This document shows, one piece after another, positions 44,885 through 57,062 of a stretch of 64,000 bases of DNA. The notes beneath the pieces are model-generated. The model had not been told where the DNA came from. It made no database searches and was given only the letters and a program-made list of their open reading frames with translations. Origin of the DNA: Monomorium pharaonis. Its lineage: Eukaryota > Arthropoda > Insecta > Hymenoptera > Formicidae. Position 1 is the first letter of the stretch, and each line of letters begins with the position of its first letter. The DNA lies in assembly GCF_013373865.1 (NCBI RefSeq), contig NC_050470.1, positions 25,884,856-25,948,855 on the forward strand, written 5' to 3'. Both the position numbers and the translations under genes were made by a program.

Positions 44885-47800
44885 AAAGCTTTGTGATCCG
44901 TTATCTGGATCAATTGATTAAATTGATATTGATTAAATTGAAAATTTGTCGAAGCCTGATGAATTAAAGAGAAGATAGAGATGAGAGAATAATAATCGAT
45001 TCACTGTCCAAGTGTTAATACCAATGCCTGTTATATAAGAAACACCAGATAGAGAGAAAGTTCACCAGTTGCGTTTCTGATGACTTATTTTGTGAATCGA
45101 TTGCGGTGATGTGTACCGTCAATTGTACATGCAACGTTACGCAGCATTGCCCTGGCTTTGTTTAGAGCCTTCGACGAGTTCCAGTGAAAAGGGCTCTCCT
45201 CGTGCGTGTTGTACGAGATATAGACGTTTGCATGGCGCACATGGCGTACTGGATATACTGTTCAGCATTGTTGTCACTGCGGAATTGGCAAACCGCGATC
45301 CGATTGTTGTGTACTTAGATTTGTCGATCTCTAAATTTTCTTCGACGTTCACATTTGTTTATTAATTTGTTGCATGTCACGTATAATGACAGACTTTATC
45401 GCAAGCATAAGGTAGCGGCAAATTTATGTGGTTTCAAGTGAACAGTAAAAGAGAAACCGAAAGAAGATTGAACTACGTCACATCTGCTAAGAGAATGTAT
45501 GCGGTTACTAATGATTATGTAAACGCGTCACACGACCGACGGATGTTCATTCATCGGGTTCTCATGTATCGACGAAGAGAGTTACTTATTGGCAGGTAAT
45601 TATGGGAGTGTCAATCGATGATTCTACCGTTATATTTTTACGAAGAAAAATATCGAAGCGTTCAAGGTGATATGGTACATGCGAAGGATTAAGTTATTTA
45701 ACATTTAAACAAATTTATGTATGTAGCATGTAATAAGTTTCTTTGATTACGCAAGAAGAGAAATCTCCTATAACTTCTTAAATGTCAGGCTTATGAGAGT
45801 GTCATTCTTTCGATTTCATAACTTTTTAAAGATTGAGAAGACATTTCTCTTTTTGTCACGGTATTCCGTGTCCGACGTCCGATCGGTTTTCATGGAAGTT
45901 TCCTGAAATTAAAAGTTACATCAAATTTTTTTTAAGTGCAGCCATTTGTTCTAGAAACTTATAAATATGTTCACGAATTTTTAGAGATCTTTTAAACCAT
46001 TTTAGATAGGTGAAAAAGTGGTCAGATGCGAGGTATCCATAATTAGACTAATAAGATTCTTCTTACATTGTACCTTAAGAGTTAATATTGGGTATAGTAC
46101 AATCATAGAAAAAATATTTTTTATAATATAAAAAATCTCTTAGGAAATTAAAATAATATGTTACTGTATCACTATATTAATTTAATACATTGTGAAACAG
46201 CTGGACGTGTCTAAATGGCATGAGATCGCTCAGTCGTTATATTTTTTAAATCTCCGTGAAATTCTAGCAATTATAGCTATAATAATTGCTTTATATTTCG
46301 CTTCAACTGTCGTAGATATTGGCATCGTGCCGGGTTTCAAAACTTTGAAACTCGGTCAAGCTGCAACGTTTACGATTCGACAGCCGGACAATAATTGTCG
46401 CCCAAAAACCGATCGTTTGCGGATACCTGCGAATTTCTGCCGTTTGCTCAGCTGCGAATGATATCCCTGAATTATCAAAAGCCTGAGTATTTCGCAAGGA
46501 TCATGCGAGACAGGAGAGTTGTCAGAAGGTAAAATTTATTTTACGCAAAAGAATATGCCACAAGATTAAATTTGTCTTAATTTACAGCACATTATTACAT
46601 GGATCAGAATATTAAGCGATAACTTTGCTTTCATTCCCCAAGTGAAAATTTTAAACTAAAATTAATTTATTGTACAAAATATCTTACATTAGGAAAATAA
46701 TACCTCACAATAATTAATATATAACGTAAAAATGTATTGTGCATTAAGGATTATCGCAAAAAAGAAATTGCAAAGGATTATCAATTTATCGAAATAACCG
46801 TTATTGATGCCCTGATCGTATCGACATTAATTGTATTTAAAGCTAGGAAACCAATTCATTTAAAAAATAATCAAAAGCGCGCGATTGATAATTAGACATA
46901 TAATAATGGCCTAACTGTATCTTGGATAGGAAAAGCATTTGATGGAAAGCGAACTGAAGGCGGCGACGTTACACGTAAATAAATCACAATAATTATCGCG
47001 CACTACCGATTCTGTGGATACATTCGAGAACGAAATTGCCGCTAGAATCAATCTCGCCGGCGCATTAAGCTCCTAGATCGTGTCGTGATAACGGAAACGA
47101 CCTAAAACAGAATGAATGGTTAGCCTCATGTATCGTCGTGAAGTCGATCGCCTACAGTATTATCTGATCTCGGATTATAATGATCGCACCCATTGTATTT
47201 AATCGCCATGCGAGTGCGCGGTTCCGCAATCGTGCGTTATCTCGATCCTTTCGGTGAAACTGAGAGATTTCTTCCGGAAGATAATCAACGCGCGATAGTT
47301 CTACTTGATATCTACTTGTTGTCGATGTAAACACCAAAAGGTCTAGTTTCCGCAAACGCACGTGAGTAATTGGACGACGCCATTGTACGATATATTATCT
47401 TTTTTTGCGATATCAAATAGCAAGATATCAAATCGGCGCGTTCTTACAAAGGAAATTTTAAATTAGCGATGTCATGGTCTAATATCGTTTTCTTCAAGCA
47501 AGACGTTTCGTTTCCAATTTGTATCGGAAGTATAAGCTCAGTATTATCTTTCAGAATCGTGTAACGCGTTTAGTAAATTTGTTTTACACGAATGGTATGT
47601 GGAGCGTATAACTTTGGAAGTTACGAAAGGCCGTGGTTTTTTTTACTAAATCTTGGGAGAGCAAACGTCACAACTAAACCACCGCTATACGCTAAGCAAC
47701 CATTATTATTCGCAATAATGACAGACGTCCGCGCTTCTGCGGTCTGCCATTCCGGTCAGTCCAGTTTCTACTACATGCTTATGCCTCTTTCGCACAACTA

Positions 47801-48400
47801 TCGATTACAAAGTATCAGAGACCCGCCGATCTGTGTTTAAGGAAATGAAAGAACGTGTACGGCTCAATGGTGACCGCGTTCTGGGTCCACACCCGTATGC
47901 GATTTGTTCGTGTCGCGCCGCGCCGCTGCTGCCGTGTATGCGTCGTAATAGTTGTAATAATAATAAAAAAAGAGTTCAAAAAAGCGACCGCCCTACGGTC
48001 GAATCTAATTCATATCTCGTGCGTTGCGTTAACGGTTCGACGGTACCTACATGTCCGCTATGTTACTCTTGCGGTTCTTCCGCCGTCGCGAACGATTGCC
48101 GCTACATATTTTCTAGAATCGGAAATTACATTGATACCGTACTATAAGAAATAATAACGCTTTTGCGAGACATCCAGGTTTCCGCGAAACTCTTTTTTCC
48201 ATGCAAATAAACGCGTTTTCTCCCGTAAAAAATACTGCTACATTATTTGATGGCAAACGGAACGTTGCAAAATTTAAAGATAATTTTTTTTACGATATAG
48301 AGCGATATTTATAATCGAATATTATTTCAAGACCTTCTCGAGTAATGTCTCAATCGGTTCGTGATTGGTTGATGACATTTTAAGGCGGCATTTAAGATGA
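44885..48400. other. Mostly AT-rich gene-less stretch
   Basis: Small mixed blocks at 45.1-45.35, 46.9-47.4 and 47.6-48.1 kb hold chance frames of 60-104 codons. Most of the rest is AT-rich. A hydrophobic 89-codon frame (46192-46461) starts at GTG and is unsupported. Confidence 0.4.
46266..46290. repeat. Inverted repeat, 9-bp arms
   Basis: agcaattat and ataattgct flank agctata. The TAATT cores resemble paired homeodomain half sites. Confidence 0.45.
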
Positions 48401-48407
48401 TCTTAAA

Positions 48408-48449
48408 TATAAGAATCGATCATGAATAAATACCGTCCATAGTTCAGTT
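48408..48449 (+). promoter_or_regulatory. Weak TATA/initiator pair
   Basis: TATAAG at 48408-48413 is followed by agttcagttcac with an initiator-like TCAGTT (A at 48446). The 38-base spacing is longer than usual and the flanks are AT-rich, so this is tentative. Confidence 0.15.
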
Positions 48450-48559
48450 CACTTTTCATCTAGATGCTTAGGAGTCTTTCTCTCCAAATTAAGTATCAAC
48501 TGCCAAGCATCAAAGAACTCGCGAAGGTACATTTATGGAAATAAAAAGAAAAAGAAAGG

Positions 48560-48577
48560 GAGAGAGAGAGAGAGAGA
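48560..48577 (+). repeat. (GA)n tract
   Basis: Nine GA copies in a purine-rich segment. Confidence 0.8.
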
Positions 48578-48720
48578 CGAAAGGAGGGAAGGAGGAGATG
48601 TGCGCGAGACTCGATGCTGGCCGCGTTGGTATCCACGCCCGTGTGCACGCGTTCGTCTCTCCATCGCAGCGCACTTGTACACGTACATGTATACGGAAAT
48701 ACAGAACCCATTCTCCCTCG

Positions 48721-48721
<1 letters not shown>

Positions 48722-48751
<30 letters not shown>
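48722..48751 (+). repeat. (CT)n tract
   Basis: About 15 CT copies with one TTT interruption. It is complementary in type to the GA tract 150 bp upstream, so the two could pair. Confidence 0.85.
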
Positions 48752-48816
48752 GTAGCGTTGTGCGTTCTTGCCCGCCGCGGAAAACATAATGATGGCGAGT
48801 GAGCGAAGCTGCGAGC

Positions 48817-48886
48817 GTTCGTTCGTTCGTTCGTTCGTTCGTTCGTTCGTTCGTTCGTTCGTTCGTTCGTTCGTTCGTTCGTTCGT
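48817..48886 (+). repeat. (GTTC)n microsatellite, 17.5 copies
   Basis: Seventy bases of perfect GTTC (equivalently TTCG/CGTT) repeat. Because the unit length is four, the minus-strand frames across it read a repeating Thr-Asn-Glu-Arg. This inflates two chance ORFs of 198 and 270 codons there. Confidence 0.97.
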
Positions 48887-48889
48887 CTG

Positions 48890-49420
48890 GGACTCGTGCT
48901 GGAAACCAGCGATAAGGAGGGAGTGTCTACTGCCGCCATAATGATAGCCCTGAGCGCCTCTCCGACTCCGCTGCACCGCTCCGCGCCGCTCTCTACCGCG
49001 GCGCGGCAATGCACATGCACCGAGCGCGGAACCGCGCCGCGCCGCGCCGCGCCGTTGTTGTGCTGCATGCACGGCAATGTGCGTTCGTGCACGCGCGCAT
49101 GCAGGTACTTTATATGTCACATCGCGAGCATACACGAAGCTCTCCCAGATATCCTTGTTCCCTTTTTGGCTTTCTATCCCGCGCGTCTCGTACGCAGCGG
49201 CAATTCGGCTGACAATTCGAAGACTGCGCGCGAATAATATCTGCATGAAACTTTGTACTTTTGTTACCCGAAGAGACGCGCGAGCGCATCGATGGCATAA
49301 GAACGACGTCTTCTGAACGAAGAGGAGACGCGCTCTACGATTCATTGACCTCGATTCACGACGCGAATAACGAATGTTGGCGTAGCACGATGATTACTGC
49401 TTTTAAAGGAATATCTGAGT
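48890..49420. other. CpG-rich block next to the GTTC array
   Basis: Very GC-rich with a CCGCG array and frames open on both strands. The frames carry no recognisable motif. Confidence 0.4.
49032..49054 (+). repeat. (CCGCG)n array, 4.6 copies
   Basis: A perfect pentanucleotide repeat of 23 bases inside the CpG-rich block. Confidence 0.85.
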
Positions 49421-49424
49421 GCGT

Positions 49425-52235
49425 GGGCGGCGTCTGATTCGACGTAGGTTTAGATGAAATTTAAGTTTATTGCTTATGTAACGTTGCCGACGGGCGAGCA
49501 TAATGTTTATGGGATAGGGGTAGACAATAAAAAATTCATGCAGTCGCGTGAGTTCCCCGGCATCAACCTACTGCGTACACCTCTAGGGTGGCCGCAGGGA
49601 CGACATGTAGTTACTTATGGATGATGCGAATTAATTTTTAAGTGACCGCTCGTGCGTTGCACATGATTCGCGCACAGCCCGAGTAGGGAAAGTTTCATGC
49701 TTATTTACAAATTATTACAAAAAAAGATGATATTAATTTTTGTTATAATTTGTGTAATAATAATCATTTAAAATATTATAATATGTCGCACAGAAAAAAA
49801 AATCTACATCTAGTTACATCGATTATCGTCGTTGTAAATCTGATGCGTTGAGGGAGAACCGCGAAAGGGATGAGTTAACAAAAAGAAAATTATCGATGTT
49901 TACACGTTTATACAACGTAAGATCAGCTTAACTCTTTCGAATCTAATAAACCGATTTTACGTTCATCTCCTAGCATTACGATATCGATATTTTAACCCCG
50001 AGCGGTTAACATTATCAGCCGAAAAATCGCGCGGCAAAACTCCCTGGTAATTCGCGCTCAACCCCGATCTCGTGCGATACTCGAGTCCCCGATCGAAGGG
50101 CACCACACCCTTGGCCGGTTCCGCGGCGTAGCTGCGAGGGTTACATCGGGCACATAAGCGGGAACGGTGTACGTGGTCCCCACCATTGGTCGGGCCGGTT
50201 CAGATTCATTAGCACGCGAACGGCGATTGGCCGGCCGTGAGGCGCTCGTCTTTTTGCTTTCCGCGCGCGTAATGACGTGCTGCGCGTCTCAGCCTATATG
50301 CAACCGAGCGATCGTGCATGGCAGATAGGTTCTGCCCGCGTCTGGCTGCATGTGCATCGCCCACCGTGCGCATATGTATATAGGAAGCAGACCGCCGAAG
50401 GTGGAAGATATCTCGGGGAGGGGGGGAGGGAGGGTGTGGAGTTACTCGCATCGCAAATGGGCCTCCACCACGCAGCTCTGCCTCGAGCAAACTCGAAGGG
50501 ATATCTACGCCCTTTTCTCCCTTCTCCGTTCACCCTCGGCCAGAGACGATTCTTCAAGGGCAGCTAAATAGTTCGATCGGGATTTTCGCTCCCTGATGCA
50601 TGAAGTTGTAATCGTAGAAAGGATAGGGTCGTTCGGAATATTGCAATTTTCACGATGGAGAAGAGAGCCTCGGGATTTTCACGTCTTATTTCTAGCTTCT
50701 TCCTTTGCCTTTATTATTCTTCAACGCAGTTAAACCCGAAGGAAATTTTATGCTGCCATCTCTGGAATTTTAATTACAAGGACGAATATTGTATATTTAC
50801 TAGAGAGAAGGGAAGAGTTTTTTTATCTTAAAAATGATAATTTTTTTTACATCAGAATATCTATAAAATAAAGTAAATGAGGAATCAGGCAAATATTATT
50901 TTTTCAAAGAACAGCAATTTGCTTATTTTTCTACCATAAGAAAAACTAATTTTTTCCGCGTTGTTACATAATAGCAAAGCCGGGACTGAATTTACTTTTT
51001 GTTATTCGTTTCTTCTCTTGTAGGTCATTACATGCGTAATCAAGCGCCCAGATACGGTAACATATATCCGAGCACTTGTGAATGTATAAGAAATTAGATA
51101 CACGTGTATGCAAAAGAAGACACATTAAAGTGCAAATTTCAACGACAAAACACCCACTTCGAGAAAGACATTTTTAATAAGGATTTATGTTAATTCGAAT
51201 AATTATGCGTAATATGTAATATGTGTCTTAAGGCGAACACGTGTTCTTTGACTTCATTTAATAGCCAATTTATATACCTTGCATATGATTAGACTCTTGT
51301 CAAGTATTAATAAGAATATTCGTATTAAAATATTGTCTGATTACTTTGAACACATACAAAGTAGCCTGAAGCGATGCATAAATTCGATAGCATATCTCTA
51401 CTACTTCGTAAATCGACGTATATCGTATGAGATGTACTCTTTGTTAATTGTCCGCGTGATTATTTCCTCTTAACGTCGTAACAGACCATAAGAGCGTGAC
51501 TCTCAAAATTGGTGCTTGAGGGCCAATGCAGACATATCGCGACAGTGCACCCCTATGCACACTCGAGAGGACGCCGAGTTGGGTGTGGAGTAGCCTCGTA
51601 GAGTTCTCGAAAGCGTCATTGAAAATTCTATGTGCAACGCTTGCGGGAGCGCCGGATTAATGCGCTGGAAACAATTGTTTCTTAATTATCCAGCGATGCT
51701 TCCTCACTGCGCGAGCACGATGCTCGGCACGAGAGGTGTGAATGTCGGGGAATAATTAATCACGTGGGACATTATCGGCGTTGACGGTCTAACTGCCGCC
51801 GTTGCGTTCGTTTAATGATACCAGTGATGATAGCCATGAGACGTAATTACTATTCATGGACATTGTGTTTCTTCTCAAATACTATAGAACGTGGACAAGT
51901 TCTTGAACAATTTAATCGAACCGTTTTCAATTCCTTTTGTCTGAGATATTATTGATAGTGAAACATTATTAATCAAAAAAATTTTTTTTAATGAATCTTT
52001 TGTATAAAATTTTATACTAATTTAAATTTTGTACGGACAAAACAGTTTTTCTAAAAAATTGTTTTAATAATATTGAAATACGTATACTTTGCACGTGTGA
52101 ACGTTTATGTCGAGTGGAATTTTGATTGTCGGAAATGAGTCGGGAAATGTAATATTTCAACGTTTCCGTTGCTATTTCATTTAGTGGAATTCTAAGCTTA
52201 AATCGCTCAACACGTGGAAAATTTTAATTGTACAT
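49425..52235. other. Gene-less stretch with one CpG-rich block
   Basis: CpG-rich at about 49.96-50.58 kb and 51.5-51.82 kb; AT-rich at 49.7-49.8, 50.75-51.5 and 51.9-52.2 kb. Frames of 64-96 codons are unrecognised and overlap on both strands. Confidence 0.4.
50415..50434 (+). promoter_or_regulatory. G-quadruplex motif with single-base loops
   Basis: Four G runs of 4, 7, 3 and 3 bases are separated by single A residues. Such short-loop motifs form very stable parallel quadruplexes in vitro. It lies inside a CpG-rich block. Confidence 0.6.
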
Positions 52236-52274
52236 TTTTTGTCTTCTCTCTCACTCTCTCTCTTCTCTCTCCAG

Positions 52275-52499
52275 TCATGTGCGGCTTCAGATATTAAAAG
52301 GCGTACGGCGCGATGTGTATCAAGTGCATCAAATAACACTCAGAAGTTACGTGTATCATCAATGTGTAAATTTACAAAGTCGGAGCTCAGTGAAGATTAT
52401 ATAAATATGAAAACACACAATTATGAAGCAACATGTAACATTGTTTTTAATCACGACTTCCTCGTTCTTTGTTTCAGAATTTTTCCCAGTCAACTTTGA
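52275..52499 (+). CDS. Candidate exon after a very strong acceptor, unknown
   Basis: A long CT-rich tract ending in ctctctccag is an excellent acceptor. The frame that follows is open for 74 codons: it starts SCAASDIKRRTARCVSSA, continues through FTKSELSEDYINM, and stops at TGA. A second acceptor (ttctttgtttcag) lies inside at 52478. No good internal donor was found, so it would be terminal, but no poly(A) signal was seen nearby. The CT tract is also a simple repeat, so its acceptor quality may be accidental. No family is recognised. Confidence 0.22.
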   Translation, partial: SCAASDIKRRTARCVSSASNNTQKLRVSSMCKFTKSELSEDYINMKTHNYEATCNIVFNHDFLVLCFRIFPSQL

Positions 52500-52504
52500 C
52501 ACGC

Positions 52505-53030
52505 AGGTTCCTTTGTACGCACCATTTACGTGCGAAGCTTAACTTTTTGCTCTACACCGCGCCTAGTATTATCACGCTCTGTATTTATACTTGATGTTAG
52601 AAACAATTTACTCGTTTACTGCAGTAAAAGTAACCGCCCGGAAATAATTAAACGAGCAGAAAGTTCCTCTAATCGCAAAATTTTTTTCGTTCGATATTAA
52701 AATGACATAAGAAAATCTTTCCGCTCCATTCATGAATTTTTAGCACGGGGCACTTATATAGGTGAAAGATGATACAGCTGCTTATATTGAAATACAAATT
52801 ATAATAATATTATTAAGAATCTTACAAGTTTTGCACTTTTATTTGTAGAAAAATTATTATACAGAATGACTGACTATTATAGACTATGATGAATATTATT
52901 ATAATTTTAATAAAGATTAATCTCTGCAAATTGAAAATGGAGTAACTTTTAGCATTTATTTTAAACTAATAACGTAAACTTTCGAAATAAAATAAAGCAA
53001 ATAGAAATATCCGCAATCTATCGAGATCGA
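52505..53030. other. AT-rich gene-less stretch
   Basis: Strongly AT-rich from 52.7 kb. No candidate feature. Confidence 0.5.
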
Positions 53031-53192
53031 TAATGATCGAGTCTACCAGCATTCGGAATTATTCTTCGACAGATGTAGACACAAAATGGCCATTCAAACG
53101 TGACTCCGCGTTAGCAGATATGGATCGCGCCCTCCCTGACGGTCGGAGGAATCCCTCTCGAGGGGGGCAAACGACCAGAGGACGGGGTTGGT

Positions 53193-53206
53193 GTTACCAT
53201 GGCAAC
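53193..53206. promoter_or_regulatory. RFX X-box palindrome GTTACCATGGCAAC
   Basis: Exact match to the palindromic RFX consensus GTTRCCATGGYAAC-type site (two half sites, two-base spacer). RFX factors drive ciliary genes in animals, and in insects these are expressed in sensory neurons. The site sits in a small CpG-richer island (53.03-53.3 kb) flanked by AT-rich DNA, compatible with a compact promoter. No downstream coding exon was recognised on either strand. Confidence 0.45.
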
Positions 53207-53304
53207 AACGATCCCTCTGTAGCCGAACCCTCCTACACCCTTCATTCAACTCTGCCACCCATATAATCCGCTCGAACTCAAAGACAGCCACTGCGCAATT
53301 TTCG

Positions 53305-55225
53305 CGAGAGGATACACGATGTATTACGAAGAGAAATTTTGACGTGTCTGTCAATAATTACACAAAAAAAGTGAATCGGCAAAAATATAAAGAGATTCAA
53401 ATTAGAAATGACATTTCAATTAGATCTAATCTATTATTGGGGTTTTATTATTTTAAAACAATATTTTATTATTCAATGGAATCAGTTAATTCAAATATCA
53501 GAATTTTGTATTCATGCTTACGTGATATTCTTCATGATTATTAATATTTCTCGCACATTAAGAAACTAGCTAGGAAATTTGTCATCTATAAAGAACGAGG
53601 ATTAATCCTGACCAGATAATATTGTTCTTGATAGGAGGATTAATCGGAAATGTCAGTAATTTTCTATCGATATTATTGCGACTTTAATTCGCTAGGATTG
53701 TTTTGCACTAACATTTAAAAATGATTACTACTTCGATAATACTCGGAGATAACCAATGAGAGAGGCAACAAGACCTAAAATTACGCGCGTTAACTCTGTC
53801 GACGGGTAGAGAATACAATTCGTGATGTAATTGTAAGTATAGATCGCGGATATATTTGCCACGGCGGTTACGTACGTGATTGTAATTAAAGTTACTTCAA
53901 TAATTGATAGCCGCGCGCGAGAATGCGTTGATCCGCAGAAATCACTTCTAGGAATTTAACGTGTATAATCATTCCTATACGTGATTGCACAACATTGTTT
54001 TCAATCTGTTCTTAATCTGTATTTCTCCCCTTCCCTTGAAAGAATTCTCGCGGAAAACCTATTTTGCGGTCGATTTCAGAAAATAATATGCATGCGAGGA
54101 GCCATTACGTAAGCACGTAAAAGAAAAATGTACGTAGTTCTACTTTAACACCTGTTAATTGTGCGTTGAAGAGTATCTTTCGTTGAGGAGATCGGAGTAA
54201 ATTGGTATCCTCTAGTAATATGAATCTTATAATTATCGGAAGTTAGAATTATAATATAATTCGATTAAACTAATGGAAATAATGGCGCGATCAAGAACAA
54301 TTTGTTGGTACTTGACGCATATTTTTCTCTCGATTATCCTACGCGAAAAATATTTAATCGATCAGAACGTAATATTTTATTCAATCGGCATCTTCAACCG
54401 AGTGATTAACTCTTTTCGCGTTGCCTTTCGCATTTGGATTTCCCCTAATCTGCAAAGACGGGACGAGAAAGGCATGACGCGAATTCGAGGCGATATTCTG
54501 TCTCTTTTTCTCGCATCCCTTCGTCTCGATTTGGCAACCCTTTCGATCGCGCATTCACTCCCGACTTCGGCGGCACGGGCAGACCGCGAGTTAGGCGACG
54601 ACTAGATGGAATGTTCTCGCGACGTCTAATTACTTTGAAGAAGTTAAAAAGGGCATGGCCGACGGACAGTCCCCTTTGTCGGATGCTTAACGAAGCGTCA
54701 AAAGGCTACCTCGAACAGTCCAAGTCTGACCCAAATAAATATTCATGAGGGTACTATATACAGCGGCGTGCCGCGCGGCGCCGCGTTCTCTTTCCTTTTA
54801 TTATTAATTATTTTCCTTCTTTTTTATTACGACATCGCTTTCTCGCCCCAAAGAGATACGCACACATGCATGCGTAAGCGGCGTCACACGTGGGTGAAAA
54901 ATCTGCAAAAAGGCCCTTGTGTGTGGTGAGAACGCGGCCGATCGCATATTGTAATATCGTCCGGCCGATTAACATAATATCTCTGCTCCTTTCGTATTCA
55001 AAACGGGCCACCGCCGCGGCTCAGATAATGGTACTCCCGATCCGTGTTTATACTAATGCTAGGTTTGCCGGGACGAGCTCTAAGATCATAATGAGGCTTC
55101 GATCGTATTAGGCACACAGAAGGGTGTCTCTCGTCGCGTTCCCTCCTGATTTCGCTCCCGACTCCGTCTTTTTGCCCTCCCGCCCTGCGTCGAATTTTCG
55201 TGGATAGCATGATATTTTTTTTTTT
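53305..55225. other. Gene-less stretch of mixed composition
   Basis: AT-rich at 53.35-53.6 kb and moderate after. CpG-rich at 54.44-54.8 and 54.85-55.2 kb. A tatcgata word (DREF-type) lies at 53665-53672. A 110-codon plus frame (54273-54605) and minus frames of 67-106 codons are unrecognised and mutually overlapping in part. Confidence 0.4.
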
Positions 55226-55229
55226 ACAG

Positions 55230-55406
55230 GGTGCATCATTAGAAATGGGGAGACGAAAGAGGGAGAGTGACCACTCGTACTATTTAGCGTCGTTTTGTGC
55301 CACGATCTTATTAAAAATGGTTCGACGAGACGATAGTCGCCTAGACTTAAATACTGTTTTCTATTCGTTCCTTGTGATACTTCGTGGAAGTCGATCGACG
55401 GGTTTC
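55230..55406 (+). CDS. Candidate internal exon, 59 codons, unknown
   Basis: A long T-run acceptor (attttttttttttacag) and a gtaagc donor enclose 177 bases, an exact multiple of three, open in the phase-0 frame. The reading starts GASLEMGRRKRESDHSYY, includes LKMVRRDDSRLDL and a hydrophobic FYSFLVILRG, and ends STGF. A 106-codon minus frame covers part of it. No family is recognised. Both splice sites are good, but pairs like this do occur by chance in a window of this size. Confidence 0.27.
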
Positions 55407-55409
55407 GTA

Positions 55410-57060
55410 AGCATAATTTAATGCACATATTGTGTGTTAGAAAATTCTGTTAATAGCTTGTTATAATCTCGTTAAAGTTAAATAATCAACCGTCTAACAT
55501 ATGTCTACTAAGTATCAAAATTCATTTGAATGCTAAAACTTATATTACATACATTAATAAACAGAAAATTAATCTCAGATATAAACTGTATTTCTTTATC
55601 ACTCTATTTCAATTTGATTTAATACAATTCATATGATGCGAATCTCTTTTATGTGCGTCTGCCAATCGATGATTTGAGAGATAATGCGATAGGAAAGTAA
55701 CTTCTCGTTCGGAGAAAATCAACAGTTTTCCCGCGAAACGAGCTTAAAATCTCCCCTTCGTCGGTCGGAGAAGTGCCATTAGCGGCGGTGACGGCGGACC
55801 GAGCTTTAGAAGCTCCCGGCTTTCCCGCGTCGCTCGTTATTCTCTCGTTGTCAATGACGTTCGTAATATTGCATCCATTCCGTTCACCGCCTCTCGTCGG
55901 GGTTGACTGAATCGCTGCCTTTTAATCCTAAGTGCAGAACAATGCCGTTGGATTCTCGCGATGACAAATGCAAACTTCTCGTCGAATTCTACGAAGTTCT
56001 CTCGTTAAATATTGTCAAAGCAAAATATTTTATTTTTACGTTATATATTTGTGTTAAAGTATAAGTTATTACATCTAAAATTATTAAAAAATATATATTT
56101 TACAGTTACTAATAAAGATCAATAAATGTACTTTGTATCTATTTAAATAGTAAATATTTCCTTAAAATTTATTTTGAGTATTGTCTATAGTATAGTATAA
56201 ATTCGAAAAACGAATAATACTTTTATCTCGCTACACATTCACGGGACATTACATTGCACACTAAATTCATCCTAATGCCTAGCTTCACGTATTGCGCCAT
56301 CCCTTTATTCGTGGGAAATGGCACGATAACCATACTTCAGCGTGAACCCTCGCCACGATGATGCGTTCGGCGAAATCGGCGCGGCTTTCTTCAACACACG
56401 TGCGAGCAAAAACGCGAGTGCGGTAATAGCGCCGCGAGCGTTGCACCGCTATCTCGAATAACGCCGCGCGCGGGACGTCAACATCGGCCCTCCGGCCGTT
56501 TACGTTGCACGGTCTGACATAAAGCGCGCCGCGATTCATGGGGACCACGGAATTTCGGGATTAATGCCTTTTTAATAGTGACATAACTGCGGGCGCTCGT
56601 TTCGCGTCAGCGCCCTTTTTTCCTCTAACGCGCGCTTCGCGGAAAGCCGTCCGAAACTGCATGGCGGCGACGGAGTGAAGATTTTTAACGACGCCCGGGA
56701 AGGGGAGGTTGGACAAGGGAGATACAGAAAATCGCGTGCATACGTTACAGGCACGAGAATGCTCGGACTTTCTTCCGGACCGCCACCGCAAAACGGCACG
56801 AAAGCAGGAGAGCACGAGACACGCATCCCAGTCGTTACGCCGCTGACCGCCGCCGCGTCGATTTGGCAGCTGGGAAAAATCTTGAATGCATCGACGATAC
56901 ATTGCAGAAACACTCCTCTCATTAAGCGAGAGTGCCTCTGTAACATTTGTTACGTGTGATTTTTAATTTTAACTGAAATAAAATATCGTATACCGTTTCT
57001 CGTTTTACAAACTAATCAAAGGCCAACAAAAATTGAGGTAGCTTAATGTCGTTAGTAATT
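55410..57060. other. Gene-less stretch with CpG-rich blocks
   Basis: AT-rich at 55.43-55.65 and 55.98-56.25 kb; CpG-rich at 55.68-55.93 and 56.28-56.93 kb. The latter carries frames of 87-124 codons on both strands without recognisable motifs. Confidence 0.4.
55737..55828 (+). promoter_or_regulatory. Two E2F-type sites in a CpG-rich block
   Basis: TTTCCCGCGAAA at 55737-55748 combines two overlapping E2F half sites. A second TTTCCCGC lies at 55821-55828, 84 bases on. Between them is ccattagcggcggtgacggcgg. This suggests a cell-cycle-type promoter, but no exon is identified. Confidence 0.3.
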
Positions 57061-57062
57061 AC

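Noticed and set aside
48496..49345. Minus-strand frames of 198 and 270 codons
   Set aside because: Both cross the GTTC array and GA/CT tracts. Their translations are Thr-Asn-Glu-Arg, Arg-Glu and Leu-Ser runs. Two frames plus several plus-strand frames are open together, so this is repeat composition, not coding.
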